Source: Bacteroidota bacterium
GTDB lineage: Bacteria; Bacteroidota; Bacteroidia; Chitinophagales; BACL12
Direction: 5' to 3'
Assembly: GCA_016718035.1 (NCBI GenBank)
Contig: JADKEK010000001.1
Location: 1,054,001-1,118,000 of the forward strand
DNA length: 64,000 nucleotides
Under the pieces are notes generated by a model. The model was not told where the DNA came from. It did not search any database and saw only the letters and a list, made by a program, of their open reading frames with translations. The stretch's first letter is position 1. Each line of letters starts with the position of its first letter. This document shows, one piece after another, positions 52,506 to 62,404 of the stretch. Position numbers and translations under genes: made by a program.

Positions 52506-53469
52506 AATGTTGAATCATATCATCCATCGGAATATTGGGCCAGCTAATTTGAAACTTTTTTATTTTTTCCAATTGTTGTTGTTTAAATAACAAATGCGCT
52601 TCTGAATTCGGATGAAATGGCAGGTGCGCTTTTGCTGCATTTAAAACTTCCATAGCTAATTGGAAATCACCAAAATCTTTTGATGTATACGCACTGACAA
52701 ATCTTTCCCATATATAATCGATTGCCACCTGGTTGGGATGTAACAAATCGGCAGCATAAAAACGATAATCACGCAAGTCATCCATCATCAATTCGTAGGC
52801 AGGAAAATAATAACACATCGCATTTTTAGCAATTATTTGGTGGACGGCTTGTATTAAAGTTGCTTTACTTAAGTTATTCTCTACAACACCATCGCGCAGA
52901 TGTCGCACCGGACTTATTGTAAATATTACAATAAGATTGGGATTAACCGATTTGAGTTCGGCTAAAACAGTGTTCCAAGAAAGCGAAATTTCCCCAACCG
53001 AAAGCATTCGTTTTTTGAAATTCCCGGCTGCCATTTTATGATTATTGGCAACAATTTTCCCATTGGGCAATTCATATACAAAGGCAGTCCCGAAGGTGAT
53101 GATCAAATAATTGGTTGTTGGCAAAAATTGGTGGCCTTTTAAAACAGCTTGTTGCATATTTTGTAATGCCGTTTCGGGATTGACATCTCCAAGTTTACTA
53201 TGAAACTGCCAGTTTTGGTAAACACCGTTTGCGGAAAAGATATCAGATACGGGTATTTGTGTATTCGTTTTCTGCATGTGCAGCATTTCGGCCAACGCAA
53301 TTGGATTGTAAATAATGCCAAAAGGATTAAGTAATATTTCCATCCGCAATTGTTGCATTTTTGCTGCCATATTTTCTGCAAAACAGGAACCGGCAAAATA
53401 CGCTTTACTTTCCACCTGCAATGGTGATGGTAATGGGTCAACATGCACAATTGTCCGAAACTGACTCAT
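52498..53469 (-). CDS. GSCFA domain-containing protein
   Basis: 323 residues of the GSCFA family: KAYFAGSCFAENMAAKMQQLRMEILLNPFGIIYNPIALAEML, LIITFGTAFVYEL, NPNLIVIFTISPVRHLRDG and YFPAYELMMDDLRDYRFYAADLLHPNQVAIDYIWERFV. These are SGNH-like signatures (GSC block I, D/H in block V). The family is common in Bacteroidota and its substrate is unknown. Confidence 0.88.
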   Translation of the reverse strand: MSQFRTIVHVDPLPSPLQVESKAYFAGSCFAENMAAKMQQLRMEILLNPFGIIYNPIALAEMLHMQKTNTQIPVSDIFSANGVYQNWQFHSKLGDVNPETALQNMQQAVLKGHQFLPTTNYLIITFGTAFVYELPNGKIVANNHKMAAGNFKKRMLSVGEISLSWNTVLAELKSVNPNLIVIFTISPVRHLRDGVVENNLSKATLIQAVHQIIAKNAMCYYFPAYELMMDDLRDYRFYAADLLHPNQVAIDYIWERFVSAYTSKDFGDFQLAMEVLNAAKAHLPFHPNSEAHLLFKQQQLEKIKKFQISWPNIPMDDMIQHFS

Positions 53470-53567
53470 ATTTAATATTACTTTTTAAGAATAAGTTTGC
53501 AATTTACTGTTATAATTTTATTTTTACATGCACATTCGTGCACGTATATTAAAACAATGTTAATTTA

Positions 53568-53984
53568 ATGATTGTTGCTCAAATGGACCACCGTATTCAT
53601 ATCATTATACATAGTGATACAAAGTCAAGCCTGGCTGAGATCATGAGCGGTTATTTGCAATTTTACAGCAACAATACCATCGACATTACCCTTAAATCTG
53701 AAGCACCTGTCATCCATCCCTTAGCCGAACAGGTTTTAAAAGAGGATGGTATTGATTACAAAAAACCGACAAAACCGACAGGTAAATCCAATTCGACACA
53801 TAATATCTATATTAATTTTCCTGATACCAAAGCCAACGCAGGAAAAAACGCAAAGCAATTTAATTTCGAAGACCCACTGGTTTTAAACGACTATGAAAAA
53901 GTTTTGACTGCATTTCGTGCAACTCGCGAGGCCATCAAAAAAGTAAGTATCGAATTAGTTGGGGAAATTGCTGTTATTAAATAA
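53568..53984 (+). CDS. Catalytically dead low-MW phosphatase/arsenate-reductase-like protein
   Basis: 138 residues (an internal ATG at 53583 starts MDHRIHIIIHSD, a better N-terminus). The overall pattern is that of LMW-PTP/ArsC: P-loop position HIIIHSDTKSSLAEIMSGYLQFYS, HPLAEQVLKEDGIDYKKPTKP, DPLVLNDYEKVLTAFRATREAIKK. In active members the loop is C-x5-R-S; here Cys is replaced by Ile and Arg by Lys. Chemistry is therefore unlikely; a binding or regulatory role is possible. Confidence 0.6.
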   Translation: MIVAQMDHRIHIIIHSDTKSSLAEIMSGYLQFYSNNTIDITLKSEAPVIHPLAEQVLKEDGIDYKKPTKPTGKSNSTHNIYINFPDTKANAGKNAKQFNFEDPLVLNDYEKVLTAFRATREAIKKVSIELVGEIAVIK

Positions 53985-54299
53985 ATACCTACTTTCATTT
54001 TATGTAAATTAATTGTTAGCGCTTCAAGTTAGTGTTAATACTGACTGCAATTAATTTTCATCTACAACTTTCCTGCATTTTAGCCGCATTACATCATTTT
54101 GTTTAAAATTATTCATGTTATACTGCTTTTAACTTTAGCTGGAATTAACAATAAATATGCAAAGCACAATTTTCCTAACACACAATTTACATAATTGCCG
54201 CTATTTCATCACTTTATTATAACGCTCTGTCAATCAGTGCTTAATACAACGGTTCTAGGTTTGCACTTTAATATTTTCTAACGCTAAATGCAATCAACA
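53985..54299 (+). promoter_or_regulatory. AT-rich intergenic with -7 element for the T9SS gene
   Basis: TAGGTTTG (54256-54263) lies 36 bases before ATG 54300. The rest is about 300 bases of AT-rich sequence with no other recognisable feature. Confidence 0.45.
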
Positions 54300-56675
54300 A
54301 TGAAAAAAATTTTACTGAGCTGTCTTGCCGTCGCACTGGGATTTACGTCGGTTAAAGCACAAGTACCCGTTACTGTTAGCGGCGAAATTAACACGAATAC
54401 CACGTGGACAAAAAACAACATCTATTTATTAAATGGATTTGTTTATGTAGAAGATGGTGCAACATTAACCATCGAAGCTGGAACCTTAATTAAAGGTGAC
54501 AAAGCAACTAAAGGTACATTAATTGTAACCAAAACAGGAACTATTCAGGCAGCAGGTACTGAATGTGAACCTATCGTATTTACATCTAACGAACCTGCAG
54601 GTACAAGAAATTACGGTGACTGGGGTGGTATCATCATTTTAGGTGAAGCACCAATTAACGTTGCCGGTGGTTCAGCAGTTATTGAAGGTGGTGTTGATAC
54701 ACCGGAAGGTGACGGTACTTATGGTGGTGCCAATCCTTCAGATAACAGCGGTACATTACAATATGTGCGTATTGAGTTCCCTGGTATTCCTTTTTTACCT
54801 GGTAATGAAATTAACGGTTTAACATTAGGTGCTGTTGGTAGTGGAACTACTATCGACCATATCCAAGTATCTTATTCAGGTGATGATTCATTTGAATGGT
54901 TTGGTGGTCGCGTTAATACCAAATACTTAATTGCTTACCGTGGATTTGATGATGATTTTGACACAGACTTTGGTTACAGAGGTAAAAATCAATTTGGTTA
55001 TGCTTTACGTGACCCTAACGTAGCTGACGTTTCAGGTTCAAACGGATTTGAACAAGATAATGATGCAACAGGTTCTGCTAATTCACCTTATTCAAAAGCA
55101 TTATTTTCAAATTACACTATTGCCGGACCAAAAGTAAATACCGGTGATGTTGTAAACATTAACTACAAAAGAGGAGCTCACGACAGAAGAAATACACAAG
55201 CTTCTATTTATAACTCAATTATTATGGGTTACCCTGAAACAGGATTAAAAATTGAAGGTACTAATACATCACAAAATGCGATGAACGATAGCTTACAATT
55301 TAAAAATAATATCCTTTCAGGAAACGTTGACGATTATATTTGTACAACATGTGATGTTGGATTTAATATTGATACTTGGGCGGCTTCAAATACCAACCAA
55401 ACTTATTTAACCAACAACTTAGTAGGTTTAGTTGATGTATTTAATTTAAGTAATCCTGATCCACGTCCAACTGCAGGTTCTGCTCCTACTACAATTGGAA
55501 CTTATTTTACAGGTTTATTAAGTGACCCTTTCTTTACACCAACATCTTATACTGGTGCATTTTCAACTTCAGACAACTGGACAGATGAATCATGGGTAAA
55601 TTTTGACCCACAAAATACACCTTACACTACTGCAGGTATTAATAACAACCCTGTTGTAACTGCTTCAGTAACTAACGCAAGTTGTACAGGAACAGGTGCA
55701 ATTGACGTATCAGTAACTGGTGGTGCAGGAAGTTATACTTATTCTTGGAGCGATGGTCCAACAACACAAGACCGTAGTTTCTTAAACGCAGGTTCTTACA
55801 CTGTTACAGTTACCAGCAATGGTTGTTCAGTTGTAAAATCATACACTGTTAATGATGTTACAGTTGCAAAACCTACTAGTTTAGCACTTTCTTCAGTAAC
55901 AAATTGTAGCGCTAAATTATCATGGGTTGCAGCTGCTGGTGCAGCTTCTTACGAAGTTCGTTACCGTATTACAGGTGGTGTTTATAGTTCACCGGTTAAC
56001 GTAGGCGCTGTTACTAATTATACATTTACAGGTTTAAATGCAACAACTTCTTACGACTTCCAAGTGCGTTCAGTTTGTGCCGGTGGTGCAGAAAAAAGCG
56101 CTTATGTGAAAAAAACAACCACTACATCAGCTTGTGGTGCTCCAACTTCAATGACAGCAACTGGTATTACCAGCAACTCTGCTACTATTAGCTGGGTGAA
56201 TAGCTGTGATGCAGTTAGCTATAACTTACAATATCGTAAAGTGCCTCAAAAAGCATGGACAACTGTTGTAGTAGTTCCAACTTCTAAAACTATTACCGGT
56301 TTACTCGCTAATACTACTTATGAATATAAAATAAGCACAAATTGTATCGGTGGTGGTGTTTCTACCTATTTACCACTCCAAACCTTTACAACTTTATTAC
56401 GCACAGAAAACGAACTTATTGTTGACGCTGCTTCATTAGAAGTTAATCCAAACCCTGCTGCTGATAATGTATCAATTACTATTGCTGCTGAAGCAACTGT
56501 AACTGTTACTATCACGAATATGGTTGGACAAATTGTTTACAATATGCAAAATGTTCAGGTTAATGGTGCTGAAACTATTGACCTTTCATTAGAAGGTTAT
56601 GAATCAGGATTGTATTTGGTTAATATCCAAGGTAATAATATCAATGTTACCAAAGAGTTAGTTATAAGTAAATAA
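54300..56675 (+). CDS. T9SS-exported beta-helix protein with SprB and fibronectin III domains
   Basis: About 791 residues from ATG 54300 (signal MKKILLSCLAVALGFTSVKAQ; the upstream ATG 54288 only adds four residues). Residues about 25-440 are a right-handed beta-helix-like domain: GFVYVEDGATLTIEAGTLI, RNYGDWGGIIILGEAPINVAGG, IEGGVDTPEGDG and a DDDFDTDFGYRG Asp-rich loop. A SprB-like repeat (SVTGGAGSYTYSWSDG), two fibronectin III domains and a Por sorting domain (VNPNPAADNVSITIA...GLYLVNIQGNNINVTKELVISK) follow. Paralogous to the protein at 59700. Followed by a terminator. Confidence 0.88.
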   Translation: MKKILLSCLAVALGFTSVKAQVPVTVSGEINTNTTWTKNNIYLLNGFVYVEDGATLTIEAGTLIKGDKATKGTLIVTKTGTIQAAGTECEPIVFTSNEPAGTRNYGDWGGIIILGEAPINVAGGSAVIEGGVDTPEGDGTYGGANPSDNSGTLQYVRIEFPGIPFLPGNEINGLTLGAVGSGTTIDHIQVSYSGDDSFEWFGGRVNTKYLIAYRGFDDDFDTDFGYRGKNQFGYALRDPNVADVSGSNGFEQDNDATGSANSPYSKALFSNYTIAGPKVNTGDVVNINYKRGAHDRRNTQASIYNSIIMGYPETGLKIEGTNTSQNAMNDSLQFKNNILSGNVDDYICTTCDVGFNIDTWAASNTNQTYLTNNLVGLVDVFNLSNPDPRPTAGSAPTTIGTYFTGLLSDPFFTPTSYTGAFSTSDNWTDESWVNFDPQNTPYTTAGINNNPVVTASVTNASCTGTGAIDVSVTGGAGSYTYSWSDGPTTQDRSFLNAGSYTVTVTSNGCSVVKSYTVNDVTVAKPTSLALSSVTNCSAKLSWVAAAGAASYEVRYRITGGVYSSPVNVGAVTNYTFTGLNATTSYDFQVRSVCAGGAEKSAYVKKTTTTSACGAPTSMTATGITSNSATISWVNSCDAVSYNLQYRKVPQKAWTTVVVVPTSKTITGLLANTTYEYKISTNCIGGGVSTYLPLQTFTTLLRTENELIVDAASLEVNPNPAADNVSITIAAEATVTVTITNMVGQIVYNMQNVQVNGAETIDLSLEGYESGLYLVNIQGNNINVTKELVISK

Positions 56676-56697
56676 ATCTTTAATTGCAGTTTAATTT

Positions 56698-56730
56698 AAA
56701 GCCCTCCCAATTCACGGGGAGGGCTTTTTT
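56698..56730 (+). terminator. Terminator after the first beta-helix gene
   Basis: AAAGCCCTCCC (56698-56708) pairs with GGGAGGGCTTT (56717-56727), then T-run. Confidence 0.85.
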
Positions 56731-56815
56731 GTTTACATTGGTTTGAAGTTAATCTAATGTTACAATAAAGATTAGGTAACATACCGGCGAGACCTTTGCA
56801 TATAAATCTTACAAT

Positions 56816-59683
56816 ATGCAACGGACTATCCGAATTTTATTTATTTTACTCATTTCATGCGCTACAACTACCGCCTGGAGCCAAACTGGCTCAATTGCAG
56901 GTGTGGTAATTGATGGCGAAAATGCTGAAACTTTAATTGGAGCCACTGTTATAGTGGAAAATTTTCCGGGAAAAGGAGCTAGCACCGATATAGACGGACG
57001 CTACAGAATAGAAGGATTAACTGAAGGTACCTATTCGATTAAAATCAGCTACATTTCTTTCAAAACTAAAACTATTCCTGGTGTTACAGTTACAAAAGGC
57101 ACAGTAACCAGTTTAGATATAGCTCTGGAAACAGAATCACAAAATGTTTTTGGCGATTCAATGGTGGTAGAAATTAAAGCACGCCCTCGTCAGGAAAACC
57201 TCAATACCGTTTTAGCTTTCCAACAAAAAAATATTGCTCCCGCAGAAGTTATTTCACGTGATATTATCAGCAGAAGTCCTGATAAGAATACCGGTGAAGT
57301 ACTGAAACGTATGAGCGGAACTACGATTACCGATGGCAAGTTTGCTGTTATTCGCGGACTTAGCGACAGATATAATATTGCTTTAGTAAATGGTAATGTA
57401 TTACCCAGCACAGAACCGGACCGTAAATCGTTTGCATTCGATTTATTTCCTTCTGCCATGTTGGATAATTTAATTGTAATAAAAGCTGCACAACCCAATT
57501 TACCCGGCGATTTTGCCGGTGGTATTATCATGTTGAATACACGTGATATTCCTGATGAAAATTTTGTGAGCATATCTATTGGTGGTGGTTATAATGCTGT
57601 TTCTACATTTAAAGAATATTATACTTATACCGGTGGAACAAAAGATTGGTTGGGTATTGATGATGGTATCAGACAATTACCTGATGCATTTCCGGCAAAC
57701 AGAGACCTATTTGTAGATTTATCGGTTGAGGAAAAAGCTAATCTTGGTAAATCGTTTGCTCCTTGGGGCGCATACAGCGAGGCTTCTACGCCTATTGATC
57801 AAAGTTATCAGGTATCGGCAGGATATGTACATAAAGTAGGTGCAATTGGCGAATTTGGTGTAATTGGTGCTGTTACTTACAACAATTCTTACGCAACAAA
57901 TTATATTGAACGCAACGATTACGATAACGAAATAACACCAATTTACGAATACACCGATGATCAATATAAAAATAATGTATTGTGGGGTGGGTTATTAAAC
58001 TTATCATATAAAATAAACGACAATAATAAATTCAGTTTCAAAAACTCTTATTCAGTAAACTCTTCGGATATTACCACTATGCGTGGCGGATTAAACTATT
58101 CGAAAGCAGTAGAAGTACAAAACGAATATTATGAGTTTAGTTCTAACCAATTAACGTCATCGATTGTAGGTGGCGACCATTTTTTAAGCGGTTCAAAAAC
58201 AAAAATAAAATGGTCAGCGGGTATCAATACCTTAAAACGCGACCAACCTAATTATCGCACCGTAAATTATTTCAAAAATATTACCCCATCATTTGAAGGT
58301 GATACCATGTTTCAAATGTCACCTTCACCATTTGCCTCACCTGATAACTTAGGTATGTTCTACTCTTATATGGATGAAAAAACATTTACCGGTGGTGTAG
58401 ATGTTACCATTCCATTTTCAATAGGTGATGCCAAACAGGCTTTAGGCATTGGCGGAAGTTATTTAGCAAAAGACCGCACGTTCAACGCAAGAAACATGGG
58501 TATTGCTGCTTCAAACGATATTTATTTTAATCCTGATTATTATGAAATTGTCGTATTACCTGTTGGTGAATTGTTAAGCCCTGCTTATTTTGCTGACAGT
58601 TTATTTTATATCGATGAAATTACAAACCCAAGTGATTTTTATGCTGCTACTCAAACAAACAAAGCAGTATATGCCATGTTAGATAATAAAATTGGCAATA
58701 AATTAAGAGTAGTTTGGGGAGCAAGAGCCGAATTTTTTAATCAAACAATTAGTTCATTCGAATTTGGTGCAAGCACTACTCCTACTCCTGTTGAAGTAGA
58801 TACAAAAGAAACAGACAGCGTAGGGTTAAAATTTGATTTATTACCATCTGTAAATATTACTTATGCTGCTACTGAAAAAACAAATATTCGTGTTTCAGCA
58901 TATAAAACTGTTGCTCGTCCTGAATTAAGAGAATTAGCACCATTTGGTTATTATGATATCGAAACAAACTCAAGCATTACCGGTAACCCAAGTTTATTAG
59001 CTACTAATATTTATAATGGCTATGTTAAAGTAGAACACTTTTTTGGTGCAGGACAAGTAATTTCTGCTGGTGTATTCTACAAAAAGTTTATTGACCCAAT
59101 CGGACAACGTTTTTATTTCGGAACTGTTCGTGAATTAAAACCTATCAACGATTCATTAGCTACCGTTTATGGTGCTGAATTTGAATTGCGTAAAAATTTA
59201 GGATTTATTGCACGTGAAGTAAAATTCCTTGAACGTTTTACATTTAATACTAACCTCGCGTTAATTAATTCAAATACGCTGTTACACGTTGCTGACACTG
59301 CTATTGCAGGTGCTGCTGAACGCCAGTTACAAGGTCAAAGCGATTACGTTGTGAATTTCGGTTTAACTTATATCGAACCTATGAAAGGCATGTCGTTTAC
59401 CGTTTTATTTAATCAGATTGGCCGCAGAATTTCTGAATATGGTAATGCGCAATATGATGATATATACGAAAACCCACGTCCATTATTAGATGGTCAGATT
59501 TCAATTCCATTTAATAAAGGTAACGGTACCGTAAAAATGAACTTTAGCGATATGTTGAGCAAATATGCCATCTTCTATCAAGACTTAGATGAAGACGGAG
59601 CATATGATGAAACAATTGATAATACTATCCGCAAAATTGACAGCGGTGCAAAAATTTCTTTATCTGTTAATTATAAATTCTAA
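56816..59683 (+). CDS. TonB-dependent receptor with carboxypeptidase-regulatory-like domain
   Basis: 955 residues. Signal MQRTIRILFILLISCATTTAWSQ; residues about 25-110 the CarboxypepD_reg-like domain (GSIAGVVIDGENAETLIGATVIVE...ISYISFKTK); then a plug with RGLSDRYNIALVNGNVLPSTEPDRKSFAFDLFPS and LPGDFAGGIIMLNTRD, and the barrel ending KISLSVNYKF. An active outer-membrane transporter powered by TonB. No SusD partner follows; the next gene is a T9SS beta-helix protein 16 bases downstream, likely co-transcribed. The cargo is unknown. Confidence 0.9.
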   Translation: MQRTIRILFILLISCATTTAWSQTGSIAGVVIDGENAETLIGATVIVENFPGKGASTDIDGRYRIEGLTEGTYSIKISYISFKTKTIPGVTVTKGTVTSLDIALETESQNVFGDSMVVEIKARPRQENLNTVLAFQQKNIAPAEVISRDIISRSPDKNTGEVLKRMSGTTITDGKFAVIRGLSDRYNIALVNGNVLPSTEPDRKSFAFDLFPSAMLDNLIVIKAAQPNLPGDFAGGIIMLNTRDIPDENFVSISIGGGYNAVSTFKEYYTYTGGTKDWLGIDDGIRQLPDAFPANRDLFVDLSVEEKANLGKSFAPWGAYSEASTPIDQSYQVSAGYVHKVGAIGEFGVIGAVTYNNSYATNYIERNDYDNEITPIYEYTDDQYKNNVLWGGLLNLSYKINDNNKFSFKNSYSVNSSDITTMRGGLNYSKAVEVQNEYYEFSSNQLTSSIVGGDHFLSGSKTKIKWSAGINTLKRDQPNYRTVNYFKNITPSFEGDTMFQMSPSPFASPDNLGMFYSYMDEKTFTGGVDVTIPFSIGDAKQALGIGGSYLAKDRTFNARNMGIAASNDIYFNPDYYEIVVLPVGELLSPAYFADSLFYIDEITNPSDFYAATQTNKAVYAMLDNKIGNKLRVVWGARAEFFNQTISSFEFGASTTPTPVEVDTKETDSVGLKFDLLPSVNITYAATEKTNIRVSAYKTVARPELRELAPFGYYDIETNSSITGNPSLLATNIYNGYVKVEHFFGAGQVISAGVFYKKFIDPIGQRFYFGTVRELKPINDSLATVYGAEFELRKNLGFIAREVKFLERFTFNTNLALINSNTLLHVADTAIAGAAERQLQGQSDYVVNFGLTYIEPMKGMSFTVLFNQIGRRISEYGNAQYDDIYENPRPLLDGQISIPFNKGNGTVKMNFSDMLSKYAIFYQDLDEDGAYDETIDNTIRKIDSGAKISLSVNYKF

Positions 59684-59699
59684 ATAAACATTTCAAATT

Positions 59700-61568
59700 A
59701 TGAAAAAACTGCAATCAATCTTAACAATTTTAATTATGCTGGGTTTAACAAGTGTTGCCCATGCACAATTACCAACAAAAGCCCTGACAGGTGAAATATC
59801 AGGCATTACGCGCAATCTCGTAAACGATACTGTGTATATTTTAACAGGATTCGTTTATGTTGAAGATGGTGCTACTTTAAATATCGAAGCGGGTACTATT
59901 ATTCGCGGAGATAAAGACACAAAAGGAAGTTTGATCGTTACTAAAGGTTCTAAAATTTATGCTTTAGGAACTCCTGATCAACCAATTGTTTTCACCAGTA
60001 ATCAACCGGAAGGTTCACGTAATTATGGCGACTGGGGTGGAATTATCATTTTAGGTGATGCGCCAATTAACGTTGCCGGCGGAACTGCAGTAATCGAAGG
60101 TGGAGTGGATACACCTGAAGGTGATGCATCTTACGGTGGAGCTGATGCCTCAGACAATTCAGGTTCATTAACGTATGTGCGTATCGAATATCCTGGTATC
60201 GCATTTGTTCCTGGAAATGAAATCAACGGCTTAACTTGCGGTGGTGTTGGTTCAAGCACAGTTTTAGACCATATTATGGTTAGCCGTTCAGGTGATGATG
60301 CATTCGAATTTTTTGGTGGAACTGTAAATGGTAAATATTTAATTGCGCATAATACTTATGACGATGATTTTGATACTGACTTTGGTTTTCAGGGCAAAAT
60401 ACAATTCGGATTAGTAAAACGCGACCCGAATTTTGCTGACGTTTCAGGTTCTAATGGTTTTGAAAGTGATAATGATGCAACTGGTAGCACCAATTCACCA
60501 CAAACCAATCCTACTTTTAGCAATATGACTGTAGTTGGTCCTATTCAAAATGCAGGCGATGTAATTAATGTGAATTACAAACGTGGTGCACACTTACGCA
60601 GAAATACCAATACTGATATTTTTAATTCGGTTATAATCGGTTACCCAAGTGGAATTATGGTTGACGGTGCTTTATGTGAAGCTAGTGCAACTGCTAATTC
60701 ATTAAAAGTTCAAAACTCAATTATTGCCGGACACAACAACGATTTTGAAGTTGCTGTTGGTAGTAGTTTTGATGCGAATGCATGGTTTACTACTGCAGCT
60801 TATAACAACAGCATTTTAGATTTAAGCAGCGATGTAATGTTGACAGATGCATATAATATTACTTCTCCTAACTTCATACCTATGGGTGGTTCACCATTAT
60901 TAAGCGGTGCATCATTTGTTGAAGCAGAATTAATTGGTTTGATTCCTACAACTTACAAAGGTGCTTTCGGTAATTTAGACTGGACTTCTTGTTGGGCTAA
61001 CTGGGATCCACAAAATACTAACTATGGTGAAGTACCGGGAACTATTGCTCCTGCTATTGCATCATTTGATATTTCCAATGCTGATTTAACAGTTTCATTT
61101 AATAACACATCAAGTAATGCCGTATCATATTCTTGGGATTTTGGTGATGAAACAACAACTGAAGATGTAAGTACTGAAGCTAATCCTTCATATACTTATC
61201 CTGCTTTAGGTGTGTATAATGTTGTGTTAACTGCAACAGGAACTTGTGCTGATCAAAATACTACATCACAATCATTAGACCTTTCAGTTGCTATTACTGA
61301 TTTCAATAATATCAACAGTGTAAGTGTATATCCGAACCCTGCGAAAAATGCAGCCACAGTTGCAATTTCAGCTACTTCGAATACAACAGCTGATATTACT
61401 GTAACCGACATGACAGGAAGAGTGATATTACCGACAATTTCAGCCAATTTAATGAGCGGAAATAATTCGTATACTTTCAACACTTCAACATTAAGTTCAG
61501 GTGTATATCTTGTAAACGTTACTAATGCAGGCGAAAACGCTGCATTACAATTAATCATAGCTAAATAA
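59700..61568 (+). CDS. T9SS-exported beta-helix protein with PKD domain
   Basis: 622 residues with signal MKKLQSILTILIMLGLTSVAHAQ. The beta-helix part (residues about 30-440) closely matches the protein at 54300 (GFVYVEDGATLNIEAGTII, RNYGDWGGIIILGDAPINVAGG, IEGGVDTPEGDA, DDDFDTDFGFQG). Then a PKD-like domain (SYSWDFGDETTTEDVS...YTYPALGVYNVVLTATG) and a Por sorting domain (SVYPNPAKNAATVAIS...GVYLVNVTNAGENAALQLIIAK). It lies 16 bases after the TonB receptor, so it is probably a partner of the receptor. Confidence 0.88.
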   Translation: MKKLQSILTILIMLGLTSVAHAQLPTKALTGEISGITRNLVNDTVYILTGFVYVEDGATLNIEAGTIIRGDKDTKGSLIVTKGSKIYALGTPDQPIVFTSNQPEGSRNYGDWGGIIILGDAPINVAGGTAVIEGGVDTPEGDASYGGADASDNSGSLTYVRIEYPGIAFVPGNEINGLTCGGVGSSTVLDHIMVSRSGDDAFEFFGGTVNGKYLIAHNTYDDDFDTDFGFQGKIQFGLVKRDPNFADVSGSNGFESDNDATGSTNSPQTNPTFSNMTVVGPIQNAGDVINVNYKRGAHLRRNTNTDIFNSVIIGYPSGIMVDGALCEASATANSLKVQNSIIAGHNNDFEVAVGSSFDANAWFTTAAYNNSILDLSSDVMLTDAYNITSPNFIPMGGSPLLSGASFVEAELIGLIPTTYKGAFGNLDWTSCWANWDPQNTNYGEVPGTIAPAIASFDISNADLTVSFNNTSSNAVSYSWDFGDETTTEDVSTEANPSYTYPALGVYNVVLTATGTCADQNTTSQSLDLSVAITDFNNINSVSVYPNPAKNAATVAISATSNTTADITVTDMTGRVILPTISANLMSGNNSYTFNTSTLSSGVYLVNVTNAGENAALQLIIAK

Positions 61569-61585
61569 GTTTTCGTATTGTAAGA

Positions 61586-61616
61586 AAGGGGTCGCCGCGA
61601 GGTGGCCTTTTTTTTT
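61586..61616 (+). terminator. Terminator after the second beta-helix gene
   Basis: GGTCGCC-GCGA-GGTGGCC with G-U wobbles forms a 7-bp stem (61590-61607) followed by a nine-base T-run. Confidence 0.7.
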
Positions 61617-61641
61617 GTACCTACATGTGTAATTTTGTAAC

Positions 61642-61809
61642 TAGAACTCATCTCAAAAATAGGTTTGTTTTAGTATTTTCAAGTATTCGCTCTTTAGCCG
61701 AGGCGCTTGAAGCAGCTCATACTGGAGGAAGTACGGGCAATTCAAGCAACGAAGGATAAAGAGCGAAGACGAAGAAAAGACGCCAAAGGTATTTTTGAGA
61801 TGAGTGCTA
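61642..61809 (-). mobile_element. 168-bp MITE-like element, copy 2
   Basis: TAGAACTCATCTCAAAAATA at 61642-61661 and the complement TAGCACTCATCTC... at the other end (61790-61809), TA at both edges. In reverse complement it matches 31312-31479 with about eight differences in 168. No coding frame. It ends 18 bases before the cupin ATG, and the GTG at 61804 within it is not a real start. Confidence 0.85.
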
Positions 61810-61827
61810 ATTGTAAATACAAACAAT

Positions 61828-62172
61828 ATGCATATTACACCTGCAAACGCATTACAAACTTTACATCAATCGAATAAATTATTTATTTCGTTGTTTGAAC
61901 ATGGCAGTTTAGTTGTGGAAATATATCAACCACAAAAAGTAGACTTACAACAGCCACACGACCGCGATGAAGTATATGTGATTACAAATGGCCATGGACA
62001 ATTTAATCACAACAATACTATCGTTTCAGTAAATACCGGCGATTTTTTATTTGTCCCTGCAGGTGACCCTCACCATTTTTTTGATTTTTCTGATGACTTT
62101 GCTACCTGGGTCATATTCTATGGCCCAAAAGGTGGAGAATTAAACACATTCGCACATGAAAATGAAAATTAA
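61828..62172 (+). CDS. Cupin domain protein
   Basis: 114 residues from ATG 61828 (MHITPANALQTL). Cupin motif 1 QPHDRDEVYVITNGHGQF and motif 2 GDFLFVPAGDPHHFFDF give a single metal-binding beta-barrel. Substrate unknown. It follows the MITE directly; its stop overlaps the DUF1272 start by about 17 bases. Confidence 0.88.
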   Translation: MHITPANALQTLHQSNKLFISLFEHGSLVVEIYQPQKVDLQQPHDRDEVYVITNGHGQFNHNNTIVSVNTGDFLFVPAGDPHHFFDFSDDFATWVIFYGPKGGELNTFAHENEN

Positions 62173-62341
62173 TTGCGAACACTGTAACGTCCCGTTACAA
62201 CCCGAAGGTTTAGCCTATGTTTGTAGCTACGAATGCACCTATTGCAGTAATTGTGCGACTCAGTTTCAGCATATTTGCCCAAATTGTTCCGGCGAATTAG
62301 TCCGCCGCCCTAAGCGATTGCCAAAAGATAAAACACGCTAA
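62156..62341 (+). CDS. DUF1272 zinc-binding protein
   Basis: 61 residues: CEHCNVPL, YVCSYECTYCSNCA and CPNCSGELVRRPKRLP supply eight Cys for two zinc sites, as in DUF1272. The start may be ATG 62156 or 62162. Coupled to the cupin by overlap. Confidence 0.85.
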   Translation: MKMKINCEHCNVPLQPEGLAYVCSYECTYCSNCATQFQHICPNCSGELVRRPKRLPKDKTR

Positions 62342-62404
62342 GTATTCCAATCGTTTGATTTTCTCAGTGCATTCCGGTAAATTTACTTTACTCAAAGAAT
62401 TTTT

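Noticed and set aside
61804..61827. GTG start of the cupin inside the MITE
   Set aside because: ATG 61828 matches the family start; the GTG belongs to the mobile element's end.
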